A stretch of DNA of 46,972 nt from Oscillospiraceae bacterium (GCA_017438745.1 JAFRUS010000048.1:1-46972); one strand, 5' to 3'. Positions 33,894 through 44,131 are shown, counted from the first letter of the stretch. The notes: generated by a model from the sequence alone, not told the origin. Made by a program: numbers and translations.

Positions 33894-34320
33894 ATACGGT
33901 AACGGAACTTATAAGTCCGGCAGTACAGAAGATCTGTCAAGAAGAGATCTCGGCGGCAAAGGCGAAGATGCTGTCTGTGCGTATATTGAAAAATACGGCT
34001 ACAGGGTCATTGCAAGAAATTTTATCTGTCCGAAGGGAGAGATAGACATTATTGCCGAGAACAGTGATACTGTTGCTTTTATCGAAGTCAAGTCCAGAAA
34101 AGAAAACTGCATGGTTTCCGGCATTGATTCAGTCGGGAACACCAAAAAGAAAAGAATAATCAGAACGGCTGCATGGTACTCATACAGATACCCGCTTGAA
34201 AAGCAGCCGAGATTTGATATAGCAGAGGTTATACTGAAAAATGATATTCCGGCAGCTATCAGGTACTACAAAGGAGCCTTTGATATGACTGACTGCGGAA
34301 TAATGCTTTCATTCAGATAA
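33886..34320 (+). CDS. yraN: YraN/UPF0102 endonuclease-like protein
   Basis: A 144-residue protein with the PD-(D/E)XK-like core [20 protein letters not shown], in which Glu, Asp and the Glu-x-Lys pair form the site. The N-terminal [18 protein letters not shown] is also typical. Function is still unclear; related to Holliday-junction resolvase folds. The start is uncertain: ATG 33886 overlaps the rnhB stop by 8 nt and is close to an ACAGG; ATG 33859 has no binding site and would add 9 residues. The extension before RRDLG is about 20 residues longer than in most relatives. Confidence 0.9.
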   Translation: MNKYGNGTYKSGSTEDLSRRDLGGKGEDAVCAYIEKYGYRVIARNFICPKGEIDIIAENSDTVAFIEVKSRKENCMVSGIDSVGNTKKKRIIRTAAWYSYRYPLEKQPRFDIAEVILKNDIPAAIRYYKGAFDMTDCGIMLSFR

Positions 34321-34415
34321 AGTGAGAATCCATTACTGCAGAGTGGGTTTTCGCTGTATTTACTACAGTAATGATATGGCTACTGTATTTATCTGCGGAG
34401 AAACGGAGTGTTAGT

Positions 34416-35912
34416 ATGTTTTATAAAAGTACAAGAAACAGTAATTTAAAGGTTACAAGTGCACAGGCTATCTCACAGGGTATTTCAGAAGACGGTGGTC
34501 TTTTCGTACCTGAAAGCATTCCTTCACTTACACTTGAAGAAGTTGAAAAGATTGGTAAAATGAGCTACTCTGAAAGAGCGGCATACGTTTTCACAAAGTT
34601 CCTCACAGATTTCACAGAAGCTGAGATCAGATACTGTACAGACAACGCTTACAGCACAAAGAACTTCGAAACAGAAAACATCGCTGAAATAGCACATCTT
34701 TTCGACGGCACTTACATGCTCGAACTCTGGCACGGCCCGACATGTGCTTTTAAGGACATGGCTCTTCAGATACTTCCGTACTTCCTCACAACTTCAGCAA
34801 AGAAGTTAAACATAGACAAGAAGATCGTTATCCTCGTTGCAACATCAGGTGACACAGGTAAGGCTGCTCTTGAAGGCTTCAAGGATGTTGAAGGCACACA
34901 GATCATGGTATTCTATCCTGAAAACGGCGTAAGCTCAATGCAGAAGCGTCAGATGACAACTCAGGAAGGCCAGAACGTAGGTGTTTGTGCTGTAAAGGGT
35001 AACTTCGATGACTGCCAGAGCGGCGTTAAGAAGATCTTCACAGATGAAACAGTAAAGAAGGCGCTTGCTGACAACAAGCTTATGTTCTCAAGCGCGAACT
35101 CAATCAACTGGGGCCGTCTCGTTCCTCAGGTCGTTTACTACATTTCAGCATATGCAACACTCGTTTCTGACGAACAGATAAAGCTCGGCGACAAGATCAA
35201 CGTAGTTGTTCCTACAGGTAACTTCGGTAACATTCTTGCGGCTTATTACGCAAAGAGAATGGGACTCCCGATCGGTAAGCTCATCTGTGCTTCAAACATC
35301 AACAACGTACTCACAGACTTCATCAACACAGGTGTTTACGACAGAAACAGAAAGTTCTATGCAACAAGCTCACCTTCAATGGACATCCTTATCTCAAGTA
35401 ACCTTGAAAGACTTCTCTACATCCTTACAGGTGACAATGACGCTCAGATCAGGGAATGGTTCGGCGCTCTTGCAAAGGACGGAAAGTACGAAGTAAGTGC
35501 TGACGTTAAGGCTAAGATCAAGGAAGATTTCTACGCAGGATTCTGCGATGACAACGGCACAAAGGCAACAATAAAGAGCATTTACGACAAGTACTCATAT
35601 GTTTGCGATACACACACAGCAGTTGCAGTCAAGGTTTACGAAGACTACCGCAAGGAAACAAAGGACGAGACAAGAACTATCATCGCTTCAACAGCAAGCC
35701 CTTACAAGTTCAGCGCAAGCGTACTCGAAGCTATCTGCCCTGACTACAAGGCTGACGATGAATATGCTCTTGTTGACAAGATAAACGAACTTTCAGACAT
35801 TGCAATTCCTGATGCTCTTGCTGATCTCAGGAACAAGCCGGTAAGATTCACAGGTTCTATCGACAGCGCTGAAATGTCTGACTTCGTAATGAAGACTCTT
35901 AACATAAAGTAA
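34416..35912 (+). CDS. thrC: Threonine synthase
   Basis: A 498-residue PLP enzyme that converts O-phosphohomoserine to threonine. The PLP lysine is Lys113 in GPTCAFKDMALQ. VATSGDTGKAALEGF binds the cofactor phosphate, and PTGNFGNILAAYYAKRMG is also well kept. Length and N-terminus (MFYKSTRNS, with ISEDGGLFVPE) match the long thrC form. ATG 34416 has ACGGAG 7 nt upstream. The gap before it holds ATTACTG...CAGTAAT (about 34331-34374), which is too small for a T-box. The codon use is strongly biased to TCA, ACA and AAG, like rpoB, which suggests high expression. Confidence 0.97.
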   Translation: MFYKSTRNSNLKVTSAQAISQGISEDGGLFVPESIPSLTLEEVEKIGKMSYSERAAYVFTKFLTDFTEAEIRYCTDNAYSTKNFETENIAEIAHLFDGTYMLELWHGPTCAFKDMALQILPYFLTTSAKKLNIDKKIVILVATSGDTGKAALEGFKDVEGTQIMVFYPENGVSSMQKRQMTTQEGQNVGVCAVKGNFDDCQSGVKKIFTDETVKKALADNKLMFSSANSINWGRLVPQVVYYISAYATLVSDEQIKLGDKINVVVPTGNFGNILAAYYAKRMGLPIGKLICASNINNVLTDFINTGVYDRNRKFYATSSPSMDILISSNLERLLYILTGDNDAQIREWFGALAKDGKYEVSADVKAKIKEDFYAGFCDDNGTKATIKSIYDKYSYVCDTHTAVAVKVYEDYRKETKDETRTIIASTASPYKFSASVLEAICPDYKADDEYALVDKINELSDIAIPDALADLRNKPVRFTGSIDSAEMSDFVMKTLNIK

Positions 35913-35936
35913 GGTCAAAAACGGAGGGATTCGTCA

Positions 35937-36626
35937 TTGGCACTGTTTGCAATCGGAGACCTTCACCTGTCACTCGGTGACCAGTTCAAGCCTATGGATA
36001 TTTTCAACGGCTGGGACGGATATGTTGAAAAGCTTGAGCAGAACTGGAGAAGCACAGTTACTCCGGAAGATACTGTTGTCCTTGCGGGCGATACCTCCTG
36101 GGCTATGAAGCTTCCGAATGTTCTTAATGACTTTGAGTTTATCAACAGTCTTCCGGGAAAAAAGATAATTCTGAAGGGCAACCATGATTACTGGTGGTCT
36201 ACCATGGCCAAGATGGAAAGGTTTGTTGAAGAAAATCACTTCGATACCATATCCTTTCTGTTCAACAACTGTTATTCCTACGGAAAATACGGTATCTGCG
36301 GCACCCGCGGATGGGTAAGCATCGGTGACGGTACCGAAGACGAGAAAGTTCAGTTCCGTGAAGTGCAGCGCCTTGAAGTATCGATAAAAGCGGCTCTGGA
36401 CGCAGGACTTGAACCAGTGGTATTTCTGCACTATCCTCCCGTGTACGGCTTAAACAGCAACTACGATATCCTTGATGTGCTTTACAGGTACGGAATAAAG
36501 CAGTGCTTTTACGGTCATATACACGGTTACAGTCAGAAAAATGCTATCACAGGAATGCATGACGGAGTGGAATATATAATGATTTCCAGTGATTATCTCA
36601 AATTTGCACCATATCGTGTTATGTAG
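35937..36626 (+). CDS. Calcineurin-like metallophosphoesterase
   Basis: A 229-residue single-domain protein with all five metallophosphoesterase motifs: IGDLHLS, AGDTSW, GNHDYWW, FLHYPP and YGHIHGY. Two metal ions are bound by these residues. The substrate is unknown; such genes are described only as hydrolases in Clostridia. The start is TTG 35937 with GGAGGG 8-9 nt upstream, 24 nt after thrC, so it is co-transcribed. Confidence 0.93.
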   Translation: MALFAIGDLHLSLGDQFKPMDIFNGWDGYVEKLEQNWRSTVTPEDTVVLAGDTSWAMKLPNVLNDFEFINSLPGKKIILKGNHDYWWSTMAKMERFVEENHFDTISFLFNNCYSYGKYGICGTRGWVSIGDGTEDEKVQFREVQRLEVSIKAALDAGLEPVVFLHYPPVYGLNSNYDILDVLYRYGIKQCFYGHIHGYSQKNAITGMHDGVEYIMISSDYLKFAPYRVM

Positions 36627-36660
36627 GTTTGTTGAAAACGTAGAACACGATAATGGTCTA

Positions 36661-36689
36661 TAGCAATAATATTTCGTATGTGATATAAT
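36661..36689 (+). promoter_or_regulatory. Possible tig promoter
   Basis: A clear TATAAT (36684-36689) with TGTGA just before it; the -35 box TAGCAA at 17 nt is poor. Confidence 0.5.
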
Positions 36690-36729
36690 AGATTAGATGT
36701 TGTTTATTAAAATATGGAGGACGATTTAA

Positions 36730-38046
36730 ATGAGTTTAAAATCATCAAATAACGTTGCAGTAAATACTACTGAGTTAATAATTGAAATAAGTGCAGAAGA
36801 CTTTAACAAGGCAGTTTTAAATGCCTATAAAAAGGAAAAGAACCAGATCCAGATCAAGGGTTTCAGAAAGGGCAAGGCTCCTATGTCTGTTATCGAAAAG
36901 TACTACGGTGAAGAAGTATTCTTCGATACAGCTCTCAACGACATTCTCCCTGAAGAAATGACAGCAGCTCTTGAAGAAACAAAGCTCGAACTCGTTGACA
37001 GACCACAGGTTGAGATCGTTTCTGCTTCAAAGGCTGAAGGTGCTGTTCTCAAGGCTACATGCACAACAAAGCCTGAAGTTTCAGTTTCAGAATACAAGGG
37101 ACTCAAGGCTCCTAAGGTTATCGACGCTGTAACTGATGAAGTTATCAACGAACAGATCGAAGCTGCAAGAAAGAGACAGGCAAGAATCGTAACTGTTGAA
37201 GACAGAGCAGCTCAGCTCGACGACGAAGTTGTTATCGACTTCGAAGGATTCAAGGACGGCGTTGCATTTGACGGCGGCAAGGGCACAGACTTCCCTCTCA
37301 CACTCGGCAGCGGTCAGTTCATCCCTGGTTTCGAAGATCAGGTTGTAGGTCACAAGACAGGTGAAGATTTCGAAATCGAAGTAACATTCCCTGAAGACTA
37401 CCAGATGAAGGATCTTGCTGGTCAGAAGGCTACATTCAAGATCACAATCAAGGAAATCAAGGCTCAGGAACTCCCTGAATTTGACGATGAATTTGTAAAG
37501 GACGTTTCAGAATTCGAAACAGTTGCTGAATACAAGGAAGACCTCAAGAAGAAGCTCGAAGAAAACGCTGCTCAGAAGGCTGACGCTCAGTTCGAAAACT
37601 ACCTCTTCGAACAGATCATCAAGAACCTCGAAGGCGAAATTCCGGAATGCATGTACGATCAGAGAGTTGAAAGAGAAATCTCAGAATTCGAAGCTCGTCT
37701 TGCTCAGAACCAGATGACTCTTGACCTCTACTTCCAGTACACAGGTATGGACCGTGACGATCTCAAGGCAACATACAGAGACAGAGCTGAAAACGAAGTT
37801 AAGCTCAGACTCGCTCTTGAAAGCATCGTAGCTAAGGAAGGCCTCACAGTTGAAGATTCAGAAGTTGAAGAAGGTCTTGCAAAGCTTGCTGAAAACAACC
37901 ACATCAGCGTTGACGACGTTAAGCGTTTCATCAGCGTAGACGACTACAAGATGGACCTCCTCGTTTCAAAGGCTGCAGACATGATCAAGGAAAGCGCTGT
38001 AGTTGATAACTCACTCGCTGAAAAGAAGGAAGAAGCAGCTGAATAA
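36730..38046 (+). CDS. tig: Trigger factor (ribosome-associated chaperone)
   Basis: A 438-residue protein with the standard three parts: the ribosome-binding N-domain with GFRKGKAP (about 44-51), the FKBP-type PPIase domain (about 150-245, with DEVVIDFEGF and LGSGQFIPGFEDQVVG) and the C-terminal helical chaperone arms. It binds nascent chains next to L23. GGAGGACGATTTAA precedes ATG. It begins the tig-clpP-clpX-lon-engB quality-control cluster. Confidence 0.97.
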   Translation: MSLKSSNNVAVNTTELIIEISAEDFNKAVLNAYKKEKNQIQIKGFRKGKAPMSVIEKYYGEEVFFDTALNDILPEEMTAALEETKLELVDRPQVEIVSASKAEGAVLKATCTTKPEVSVSEYKGLKAPKVIDAVTDEVINEQIEAARKRQARIVTVEDRAAQLDDEVVIDFEGFKDGVAFDGGKGTDFPLTLGSGQFIPGFEDQVVGHKTGEDFEIEVTFPEDYQMKDLAGQKATFKITIKEIKAQELPEFDDEFVKDVSEFETVAEYKEDLKKKLEENAAQKADAQFENYLFEQIIKNLEGEIPECMYDQRVEREISEFEARLAQNQMTLDLYFQYTGMDRDDLKATYRDRAENEVKLRLALESIVAKEGLTVEDSEVEEGLAKLAENNHISVDDVKRFISVDDYKMDLLVSKAADMIKESAVVDNSLAEKKEEAAE

Positions 38047-38082
38047 TAGCTGTCAATTCTAACCGAATAGAACTTAAACAAA

Positions 38083-38115
38083 CTCCTGTTGCTGTCGCAG
38101 AGTCAGCGGCAGGAG
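38083..38115 (+). other. Hairpin in the tig-clpP gap
   Basis: CTCCTG and CAGGAG, with inner GCTG/CAGC, form a strong stem without a T-run. It is followed by the perfect 14-bp palindrome GCAGATTAATCTGC (38133-38146). These may modulate clpP expression or mRNA processing; no CtsR or HrcA site is evident to me. Confidence 0.55.
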
Positions 38116-38185
38116 AATGTTTGCATTATAAGGCAGATTAATCTGCGGTATATTTTCCCGCAGCAGACGAAAGGAAAATTGAATT

Positions 38186-38773
38186 ATGAGTTTTGTACCT
38201 TACGTTGTAGAACAGACAAGCAGAGGCGAACGTTCGTACGATATCTTTTCAAGACTTCTCAATGACCGTATCATAATGCTTTCAGAAGAGATCAATGACA
38301 CAACAGCAAGTCTTGTTGTTGCACAGCTTCTCTACCTTGAAAGCCAGGATCCTGAAAAGGATATCAACCTCTACATCAACAGCCCTGGCGGTTCAGTAAC
38401 TGCAGGTATGGCAATCGTTGATACAATGAGATATATCAAGTGCGATGTTTCTACAATATGCATCGGTATGGCTGCATCAATGGGTGCATTCATTCTTTCA
38501 TGCGGAGAAAAGGGCAAGAGATATGCTCTCCCTAACAGTGAAGTAATGATCCACCAGCCTCTCGGCGGCATCGGTGGTCATACTCAGGCTACAGATATGA
38601 AGATCCATACTGAGCGAATCCTCAAGATGAAAGACAAGTTAAACAGCATGCTTGCTGAAAATACAGGACAGCCGCTTGAAACGATCCAGAATGACACAGA
38701 GCGTGATAACTTTATGTCAGCTGAAGAGGCATGTGCTTACGGCCTGATCGACAAGGTAGTTGAAAAAAGATAA
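38186..38773 (+). CDS. clpP: ATP-dependent Clp protease, proteolytic subunit
   Basis: A 195-residue serine protease subunit of normal length. Ser98 ([11 protein letters not shown]) and His123 (VMIHQPLGG) form the catalytic set with an Asp in NDTERDNF (170-174). It forms a double heptamer closed by ClpX, whose gene starts 12 nt downstream. GAAAGGAAAATTGAATT precedes ATG. The N-terminal [10 protein letters not shown] matches the mature start of Firmicute ClpP, with little or no propeptide. Confidence 0.98.
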   Translation: MSFVPYVVEQTSRGERSYDIFSRLLNDRIIMLSEEINDTTASLVVAQLLYLESQDPEKDINLYINSPGGSVTAGMAIVDTMRYIKCDVSTICIGMAASMGAFILSCGEKGKRYALPNSEVMIHQPLGGIGGHTQATDMKIHTERILKMKDKLNSMLAENTGQPLETIQNDTERDNFMSAEEACAYGLIDKVVEKR

Positions 38774-38785
38774 GGTTGGTGAACT

Positions 38786-40060
38786 ATGGTAGACAGCGGA
38801 TTCAAAACCTGTAATTTCTGCGGCAAAGGTGAAAATCGTGTTCAGAGCATGTTTTCGTCAGGAGATACTAATATCTGTGACGAATGTGTTGTGTACTGCT
38901 ATAACATAATCGCAGGCCCGGGAGACAAGGACAAGGAAAAGCCTAAGACCAAGACTTCCAAGAAGAACAACGATTTCTCAGTTAAGCTCAAGAAGCCTAT
39001 GGAGATCAAGAAGGTCCTCGACCAGTACGTTATCGGTCAGGATTCTGCAAAGATCGCTCTTTCAGTTTCAGTGTACAACCACTACAAGAGACTTCTCAGC
39101 AACGATGCAGGTGATGATGTCGAGATCCAGAAGAGCAACGTTCTTCTTCTCGGTCCTACAGGTGTAGGTAAGACTCTTCTTGCGCAGACACTTGCAAGAA
39201 CTCTTGACGTACCATTTGCCATCGCAGATGCTACAACTATCACAGAAGCCGGTTACGTTGGTGACGACGTTGAAAATGTTCTTCTCCGTCTTATCCAGGC
39301 TGCAAACTTTGACATCAAGGCTGCTGAACGCGGCATCATCTATATCGATGAAATAGACAAGATCGCAAGAAAGTCAGAAAACACATCCATCACACGTGAC
39401 GTAAGCGGTGAAGGTGTTCAGCAGGCTCTTCTCAAGATCATCGAAGGTACTGTTTCAAACGTTCCTCCGCAGGGCGGCAGAAAGCATCCGAATCAGGAAT
39501 TCATCCACATTGACACAAAGAATATCCTCTTCATCTGCGGCGGTGCATTCGACGGACTCGAACAGGCTATCATCAAGAGAACAAAACACAAGTCCATCGG
39601 ATTTGGTTCAGACGTTCTTTCAGACAAGGAAGAAATGAACAACATTTTCAAGAAGGTAATACCGCAGGATCTTGTTAAGTATGGTATCGTTCCTGAACTT
39701 GTAGGACGTCTTCCACTCATCACAGTTCTTGACGAACTTGATGAAAAGGCTCTTATCCAGATCCTTACTGAACCGAAGAATGCTCTTATCAAGCAGTACG
39801 AAAAGCTTTTCGACTATGATAACATTGAGTTTGAAGTTGAACCTGAAGCTCTTGAGGAGATAGCAAAGAAGGCTATCGCTCAGAAGACAGGAGCCCGCGG
39901 ACTCAGAGCCATCGTTGAAGGAATTCTCATGGAGACCATGTACGAAGCTCCTTCAAAGGATATAAAGAAGGTAATCGTTACAAAGGAATGTGTTACTGAA
40001 GGCGCAAAACCTGTTATCAGAACAGATGCTGCAAAGCTTAAAAAGTCAATAAAGAAATAA
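38786..40060 (+). CDS. clpX: ATP-dependent Clp protease ATP-binding subunit ClpX
   Basis: A 424-residue AAA+ unfoldase. The N-terminal zinc-binding domain uses CNFCGK (12-15 area) and CDECV. Walker A is [14 protein letters not shown], Walker B is [11 protein letters not shown], and the pore loop region has [10 protein letters not shown]. The IGF-type loop for ClpP docking, KSIGFGS, is present (about 271-277), so it should dock on the upstream-encoded ClpP. AAGGTTGGTG lies upstream of ATG. Confidence 0.98.
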   Translation: MVDSGFKTCNFCGKGENRVQSMFSSGDTNICDECVVYCYNIIAGPGDKDKEKPKTKTSKKNNDFSVKLKKPMEIKKVLDQYVIGQDSAKIALSVSVYNHYKRLLSNDAGDDVEIQKSNVLLLGPTGVGKTLLAQTLARTLDVPFAIADATTITEAGYVGDDVENVLLRLIQAANFDIKAAERGIIYIDEIDKIARKSENTSITRDVSGEGVQQALLKIIEGTVSNVPPQGGRKHPNQEFIHIDTKNILFICGGAFDGLEQAIIKRTKHKSIGFGSDVLSDKEEMNNIFKKVIPQDLVKYGIVPELVGRLPLITVLDELDEKALIQILTEPKNALIKQYEKLFDYDNIEFEVEPEALEEIAKKAIAQKTGARGLRAIVEGILMETMYEAPSKDIKKVIVTKECVTEGAKPVIRTDAAKLKKSIKK

Positions 40061-40070
40061 TTCGTATACG

Positions 40071-40102
40071 GGACATCTGCTGTCAGGGCAGGTGTCCTTT
40101 TT
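40071..40102 (+). terminator. clpPX terminator
   Basis: GGACATCTGC and GCAGGTGTCC form a 10-bp stem with one G-T pair and a 7-nt loop, then TTTTT. Confidence 0.9.
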
Positions 40103-40141
40103 AGTTTCTGTATCCGGTTAAGAAATAGCCAAAGAACTCAC

Positions 40142-40170
40142 TTGAAAAAAAGCGTAAAATATAGTATAAT
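40142..40170 (+). promoter_or_regulatory. lon promoter
   Basis: TTGAAA (40142-40147), a 17-nt spacer and TATAAT (40165-40170). The predicted mRNA leader is only about 20 nt. Confidence 0.8.
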
Positions 40171-40193
40171 AATATGTAAATATCTTTAAGAAG

Positions 40194-42632
40194 GTGGACA
40201 TCATAAAAAAAGAAAAACCGGAACTTGAAAATTCAGAACTTGATGAAAAAAACACCCCGGAAACATCCAAAAATGAAAACAGCAGTAACGGATCTGCAGG
40301 ATCCGATTATGATATTCTTGAAAACTATGATATTTTACCGGCAGTCCCGATAAGAGGGATAGTTGCGTTCCCTAAGATGGTAGTTCACTTCGATGTACTC
40401 AGATCAAAGGCCGTGAACGCAGTAAAACAGGCACTTAAAACAGACAGGAAGATCTTTGTGATCGCTCAGCGTGATGTTTTTGCCGAGGATATAAAACGTG
40501 AAGATCTGTACAAGGTAGGCGTTATCGCTGAGATCAGACAGGTGCTCAGAACACCTGATGATGAGCTCAGAGTGCTCGTTGAAGGTCTTGACAAAGCGGA
40601 ACTTCTTACATTTACAGACTCAGATACTGACGATGCTTACTTTGAAGCATATGTTGAGGTTGTAAAGCCTCCTAAGCGCAGAAAGGCATCAAAGGCTGAA
40701 ATAGAAGCCATGAGCCGTTCCATCAAGAAGGAGTTTGAAAGATACGCTTCACTTCTTCCGCGTATGACAGGTGAGCTTGTAAAGTCAATTCTCTGTCAGG
40801 ATGATCCTGAGGAACTGTTTGAGAACATAGTTTTCAACGCAAACTTCCAGAGTGCTGACAAGCAGGAACTCCTTGAAAAGAACGACATCATAGACAAGCT
40901 GTCATTTCTTCTTGCCGTGCTTGTTAAGGAAACTGAAGTTCTTGCAATCGAAAACGACATCAACAGTCAGGTAAAGGAGAACTTCGGAAAGAATCAGCGT
41001 GAGAACATCCTCCGTGAGCAGATGAGAGTCATTTCCGAACAGCTCGGCGAGGAAGATGAGGACGAAGACTACAGAACACGTATCCTCAAGCTGAAACTTG
41101 ATGAAAAGATAAACGACAAGCTTATGCGTGAAGTTGACAGGCTCAGATCTCTGCCGGAATCTTCACAGGAGACCTTTGTAATCAAGAATTATCTTGACAC
41201 GATTCTTGAACTTCCGTGGAACAAGGAAAGCAGGATAAAGGTCGATATCAAAAAAGCCGAGGCGGTACTTGAAAAGGATCATTTCGGACTTAAGAAGGTC
41301 AAGGAAAGAATTCTTGAAAGCATTGCTGTAAATGCGATAAAACCGGATGTTACCGGTCAGATAATCTGCCTTGTGGGCCCTCCTGGTGTCGGCAAGACAT
41401 CCATAGGTAACTCAATAGCCCGTGCTCTCGGCAGGGAATACGTGCGTGTATCCCTGGGCGGCGTAAGGGATGAGTCAGATATCCGTGGCCACAGAAAGAC
41501 TTACGTAGGTGCTATGCCGGGACGTATCATCAATGCAATGATACAGGCAGGTACCAAGAATCCGCTTATTCTTTTCGATGAGATCGACAAGATGAGCAAT
41601 GACTTCCGCGGAGATCCGTCTGCAGCCATGCTTGAAGTTCTCGACAGCGAGCAGAACAAGGAATTCCGTGATCACTACACAGAAGTTCCGTTTGACTTAA
41701 GCAAGGTAATGTTCATAACAACTGCGAACACTACTGAGACCATACCGGCTCCTCTGCTTGACCGTATGGAAGTCATCGAGATCACAAGCTACACCCGCGA
41801 GGAGAAGTTCCACATTGCAAAGGAACATCTCATTCCGAAGCAGCTTAAAAAGCACGGCCTGAAGGCTTCACAGATGAAGATCGATGACGACGGTATCTAC
41901 AAGCTTATCGATTCATATACCAAGGAAGCCGGCGTGCGAAATCTTGAAAGAAACATCGGCTCTCTCTGCCGCAAGACCGCTAAGGAGATCGTAAGCGGAG
42001 AAGCTAAGAAGATAAAGTTTACAGCCGCGAATATAAGCAAATACTTAGGCCATGAAAAGTATATCAAGGACGTAAAGAGCGAAAAGGACGAGGTAGGTAT
42101 TGTAAACGGCCTTGCCTGGACAGCTGCCGGCGGTGTTCTTATGCCGCTTGAAGTTCTTGTGCTCGACGGCAAGGGCGGAGTGACACTTACAGGTTCACTC
42201 GGCGATGTAATGAAGGAAAGTGCCGGAATCGCAGTAAGCTACACAAGAAGTGTTGCGAAGAAGTACGGCATCGACCTTAAGTTCGTAAAGAACAAGGATC
42301 TTCACATCCATGCTCCTGAAGGCGCAGTTCCGAAGGACGGTCCGTCAGCCGGTGTCACCATGACAACAGCACTGGTTTCAGCTCTTTCCGGAAAGAAGGT
42401 AAGAAGCGACGTTGCCATGACAGGTGAGATAACCCTTCACGGAAAGGTTCTTCCTATCGGCGGACTTCGTGAAAAGACCATGGCTGCCTATAAGGAAGGC
42501 ATGAAGAAGGTCATAATTCCAGCAGGAAACAAGCCTGATATGGAAGATGTCGAAGATGTTGTAAAGGAAAATGTGGAATTTGTTTTCGCAGAAGACCTTG
42601 AAACAGTTCTTGAGCATGCACTTGTACAGTGA
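40194..42632 (+). CDS. lon: ATP-dependent protease Lon
   Basis: An 812-residue LonA protease. The N-terminal substrate domain starts at [16 protein letters not shown] (about 47-62); Walker A is [10 protein letters not shown] (about 399-408) and Walker [10 protein letters not shown]; the catalytic Ser is in [14 protein letters not shown] with Lys about 43 residues later. The first ~45 residues are acidic and not conserved. The start is odd. The GTG at 40194 lies inside the only ribosome binding site, AAGAAGGTGG. With that site the spacing fits an ATC (40200) or ATA (40203) codon, and no in-frame ATG occurs before residue 61. I give GTG as the formal start. ClpX terminator and own promoter make lon-engB a separate unit. 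Confidence 0.95.
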   Translation: MDIIKKEKPELENSELDEKNTPETSKNENSSNGSAGSDYDILENYDILPAVPIRGIVAFPKMVVHFDVLRSKAVNAVKQALKTDRKIFVIAQRDVFAEDIKREDLYKVGVIAEIRQVLRTPDDELRVLVEGLDKAELLTFTDSDTDDAYFEAYVEVVKPPKRRKASKAEIEAMSRSIKKEFERYASLLPRMTGELVKSILCQDDPEELFENIVFNANFQSADKQELLEKNDIIDKLSFLLAVLVKETEVLAIENDINSQVKENFGKNQRENILREQMRVISEQLGEEDEDEDYRTRILKLKLDEKINDKLMREVDRLRSLPESSQETFVIKNYLDTILELPWNKESRIKVDIKKAEAVLEKDHFGLKKVKERILESIAVNAIKPDVTGQIICLVGPPGVGKTSIGNSIARALGREYVRVSLGGVRDESDIRGHRKTYVGAMPGRIINAMIQAGTKNPLILFDEIDKMSNDFRGDPSAAMLEVLDSEQNKEFRDHYTEVPFDLSKVMFITTANTTETIPAPLLDRMEVIEITSYTREEKFHIAKEHLIPKQLKKHGLKASQMKIDDDGIYKLIDSYTKEAGVRNLERNIGSLCRKTAKEIVSGEAKKIKFTAANISKYLGHEKYIKDVKSEKDEVGIVNGLAWTAAGGVLMPLEVLVLDGKGGVTLTGSLGDVMKESAGIAVSYTRSVAKKYGIDLKFVKNKDLHIHAPEGAVPKDGPSAGVTMTTALVSALSGKKVRSDVAMTGEITLHGKVLPIGGLREKTMAAYKEGMKKVIIPAGNKPDMEDVEDVVKENVEFVFAEDLETVLEHALVQ

Positions 42633-42666
42633 AACGCTGATTTAGGAAGAAATCAGTACAGGGTAC

Positions 42667-42681
42667 CGGGGCGAAGCCCCG
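42667..42681 (+). other. GC-rich hairpin in the lon-engB gap
   Basis: CGGGGC-GAA-GCCCCG forms a tight 6-bp stem with a GAA loop and no T-run. It probably stabilises or processes the lon-engB transcript. Confidence 0.55.
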
Positions 42682-42727
42682 CTGCCTCACCCGCATATCC
42701 GTGTTTTCATAGTAAAGGAAGAGATAA

Positions 42728-43348
42728 ATGAACTACAATAAAGCTGAATTTCACTCCTGCTACGGACTTTTCAGCCAGATACCTGAGTCAGACCGTACTG
42801 AAATAGTTTTTGCCGGACGTTCAAACGTCGGAAAATCCACTCTGATCAACAAGATATTCAACCGTAAATCACTTGCCAGAGTAAGTTCCGTGCCGGGAAA
42901 GACCGCTACGATCAATTTCTACAGCCTTGAAGATGTTTTCTTCGTTGACCTTCCGGGCTACGGCTACGCCAAGGTCGCAAAGACTGAAAAGCAGCGCTGG
43001 GCAGGTCTTATTGAAGGCTATCTGAATGCTGACAGAAATATCGAGCTTGTATTTCTCCTTATCGATATGCGTCACGCTCCTACAGCTGACGACATACACA
43101 TGATAAACTTTCTCATCGACAATGAACTTCCGTTCGTTATCATTCTCACAAAGGCTGACAAGCTCAACAAGTCGGAGCGTGCCAAGGCGATGAAAGTTTT
43201 CGAGGAAACTATTCCGTGCTACGAAGATATCCACATTATCCCGTTCTCGTCCCAGACATTCGAGGGTGTTGAAGAGGTGCGCAGGATAATCGAGGAAACA
43301 GCCGAAGAAGCACGTGTGTATTCTGATACTGAAGAAATAACCGAATAA
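42728..43348 (+). CDS. engB: Ribosome biogenesis GTPase EngB (YsxC)
   Basis: A 206-residue GTPase involved in 50S assembly. G1 is GRSNVGKSTL, the switch I threonine is in PGKTATINFY, G3 is DLPGYGYAKV and G4 is TKAD. GGAAGAGATAA lies before ATG. It follows lon as in Bacillus, where lonA and ysxC are neighbours. Confidence 0.97.
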   Translation: MNYNKAEFHSCYGLFSQIPESDRTEIVFAGRSNVGKSTLINKIFNRKSLARVSSVPGKTATINFYSLEDVFFVDLPGYGYAKVAKTEKQRWAGLIEGYLNADRNIELVFLLIDMRHAPTADDIHMINFLIDNELPFVIILTKADKLNKSERAKAMKVFEETIPCYEDIHIIPFSSQTFEGVEEVRRIIEETAEEARVYSDTEEITE

Positions 43349-43354
43349 AAGAAA

Positions 43355-43388
43355 AATGCTTTACGAATAATCCGTAAAGCATTTTTTA
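43355..43388. terminator. Bidirectional terminator between engB and the HD gene
   Basis: AATGCTTTACG and CGTAAAGCATT form an 11-bp stem with a 7-nt loop; T-runs (TTTT) flank it on both strands. It ends both converging units. Confidence 0.9.
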
Positions 43389-43394
43389 TATCAG

Positions 43395-43922
43395 TTAATT
43401 TTCTGCCTGTTTTACTCTGCCCGTGAGTTTTGAACAGATATGAGCGGCTGTTTCGATAAGTCCGCAGTATTTGTCAACGAGAATGATGACTACCGTTTCC
43501 TTGTAGCTCGGAGGAGTTATCGTAAGCGGAAACATATGTTTCAGTATGATGTCCTTCTCTTTGTCTGTCAGAGTGAAATGCATGCAGGCATTGCGGAGCG
43601 CAGCTTTCGGATGAGTCATTCCGTGGAAATGATCTCCCGTTTCCTTTGTGTGCGTATGCCAGTCATAAAGAAAGAAATCATGGAGAAGACCCGCTCTTGC
43701 ACCAGCTCTTGCGTCAAGACGGAAGAATTTGCAGAGTTTGTAGTTGTAGTACGATACGTTGATGCAGTGCTGAAATGTAGTGGTGTTACCGTGCTGCATG
43801 AAGTTTTTCATTTTAAGTACCATTTCATTGTCAAGAAGATCACTGACAGTTTCGTAGTACCCGTTGCTGAGTTCGTTGTTAAGTAAATACTTTTTTGATC
43901 CTATGGCGTACAAACGGACCAT
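43395..43922 (-). CDS. HD-domain phosphohydrolase-like protein
   Basis: A 175-residue HD-superfamily protein. His52 (FQHCINVSYY) and the His81-Asp82 pair (LLHDFFLYDWH) fit the metal site, and a later His (KHMFPLTITPP) and Asp (VDKYCGLIE) complete it. Members are often nucleotide phosphohydrolases; here the substrate is unknown. AAGGAGGA ends just 1 nt before ATG 43922, which is too close. TTG 43913 (MYAIGSK) with about 10-nt spacing is a good alternative. The gene has its own promoter and a ~130-nt structured leader. Confidence 0.85.
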   Translation of the reverse strand: MVRLYAIGSKKYLLNNELSNGYYETVSDLLDNEMVLKMKNFMQHGNTTTFQHCINVSYYNYKLCKFFRLDARAGARAGLLHDFFLYDWHTHTKETGDHFHGMTHPKAALRNACMHFTLTDKEKDIILKHMFPLTITPPSYKETVVIILVDKYCGLIETAAHICSKLTGRVKQAEN

Positions 43923-43952
43923 TCCTCCTTCCGGATGATTTGATTACGGGAA

Positions 43953-44049
43953 CGCTGATGATCCGCAGATTGATCCGGTGAACGGTGTGAAGCTGCGTGG
44001 TCACACTCCGCAAAATACGAGCCGTGTCGAATATGCGGTTTAATCAGCG
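43953..44049 (-). ncRNA. Candidate structured leader RNA of the HD gene
   Basis: A closing stem CGCTGAT/ATCAGCG (43953-43959 with 44043-44049), an internal loop, and a second stem CCGCA/TGCGG (43963-43967 with 44034-44038) enclose a small CCG/CGG stem and GTGTGA/TCACAC (43985-43990 with 44001-44006). It lies between promoter and gene. I cannot assign it to a known riboswitch class. Confidence 0.5.
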
Positions 44050-44063
44050 CTTTATTTAATATT

Positions 44064-44092
44064 AGTATACCACAAACCGCGGAAATTATCAA
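44064..44092 (-). promoter_or_regulatory. Promoter of the HD gene
   Basis: On the minus strand, TTGATA (44087-44092), a 17-nt spacer and TATACT (44064-44069). Confidence 0.75.
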
Positions 44093-44131
44093 TATAAAAG
44101 TTAAAAACGCTTAAAACCAAAGTTCTCACTA

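Noticed and set aside
34325..34415. A T-box leader before thrC
   Set aside because: The hairpin is far too short, and no AGGGTGGnACCGCG-like T-box sequence or terminator is present.
43951..43966. CTGATGA on the plus strand as a hammerhead ribozyme core
   Set aside because: No GAAA after a proper stem II and no matching cleavage triplet; the pairing instead fits a leader of the minus-strand HD gene.
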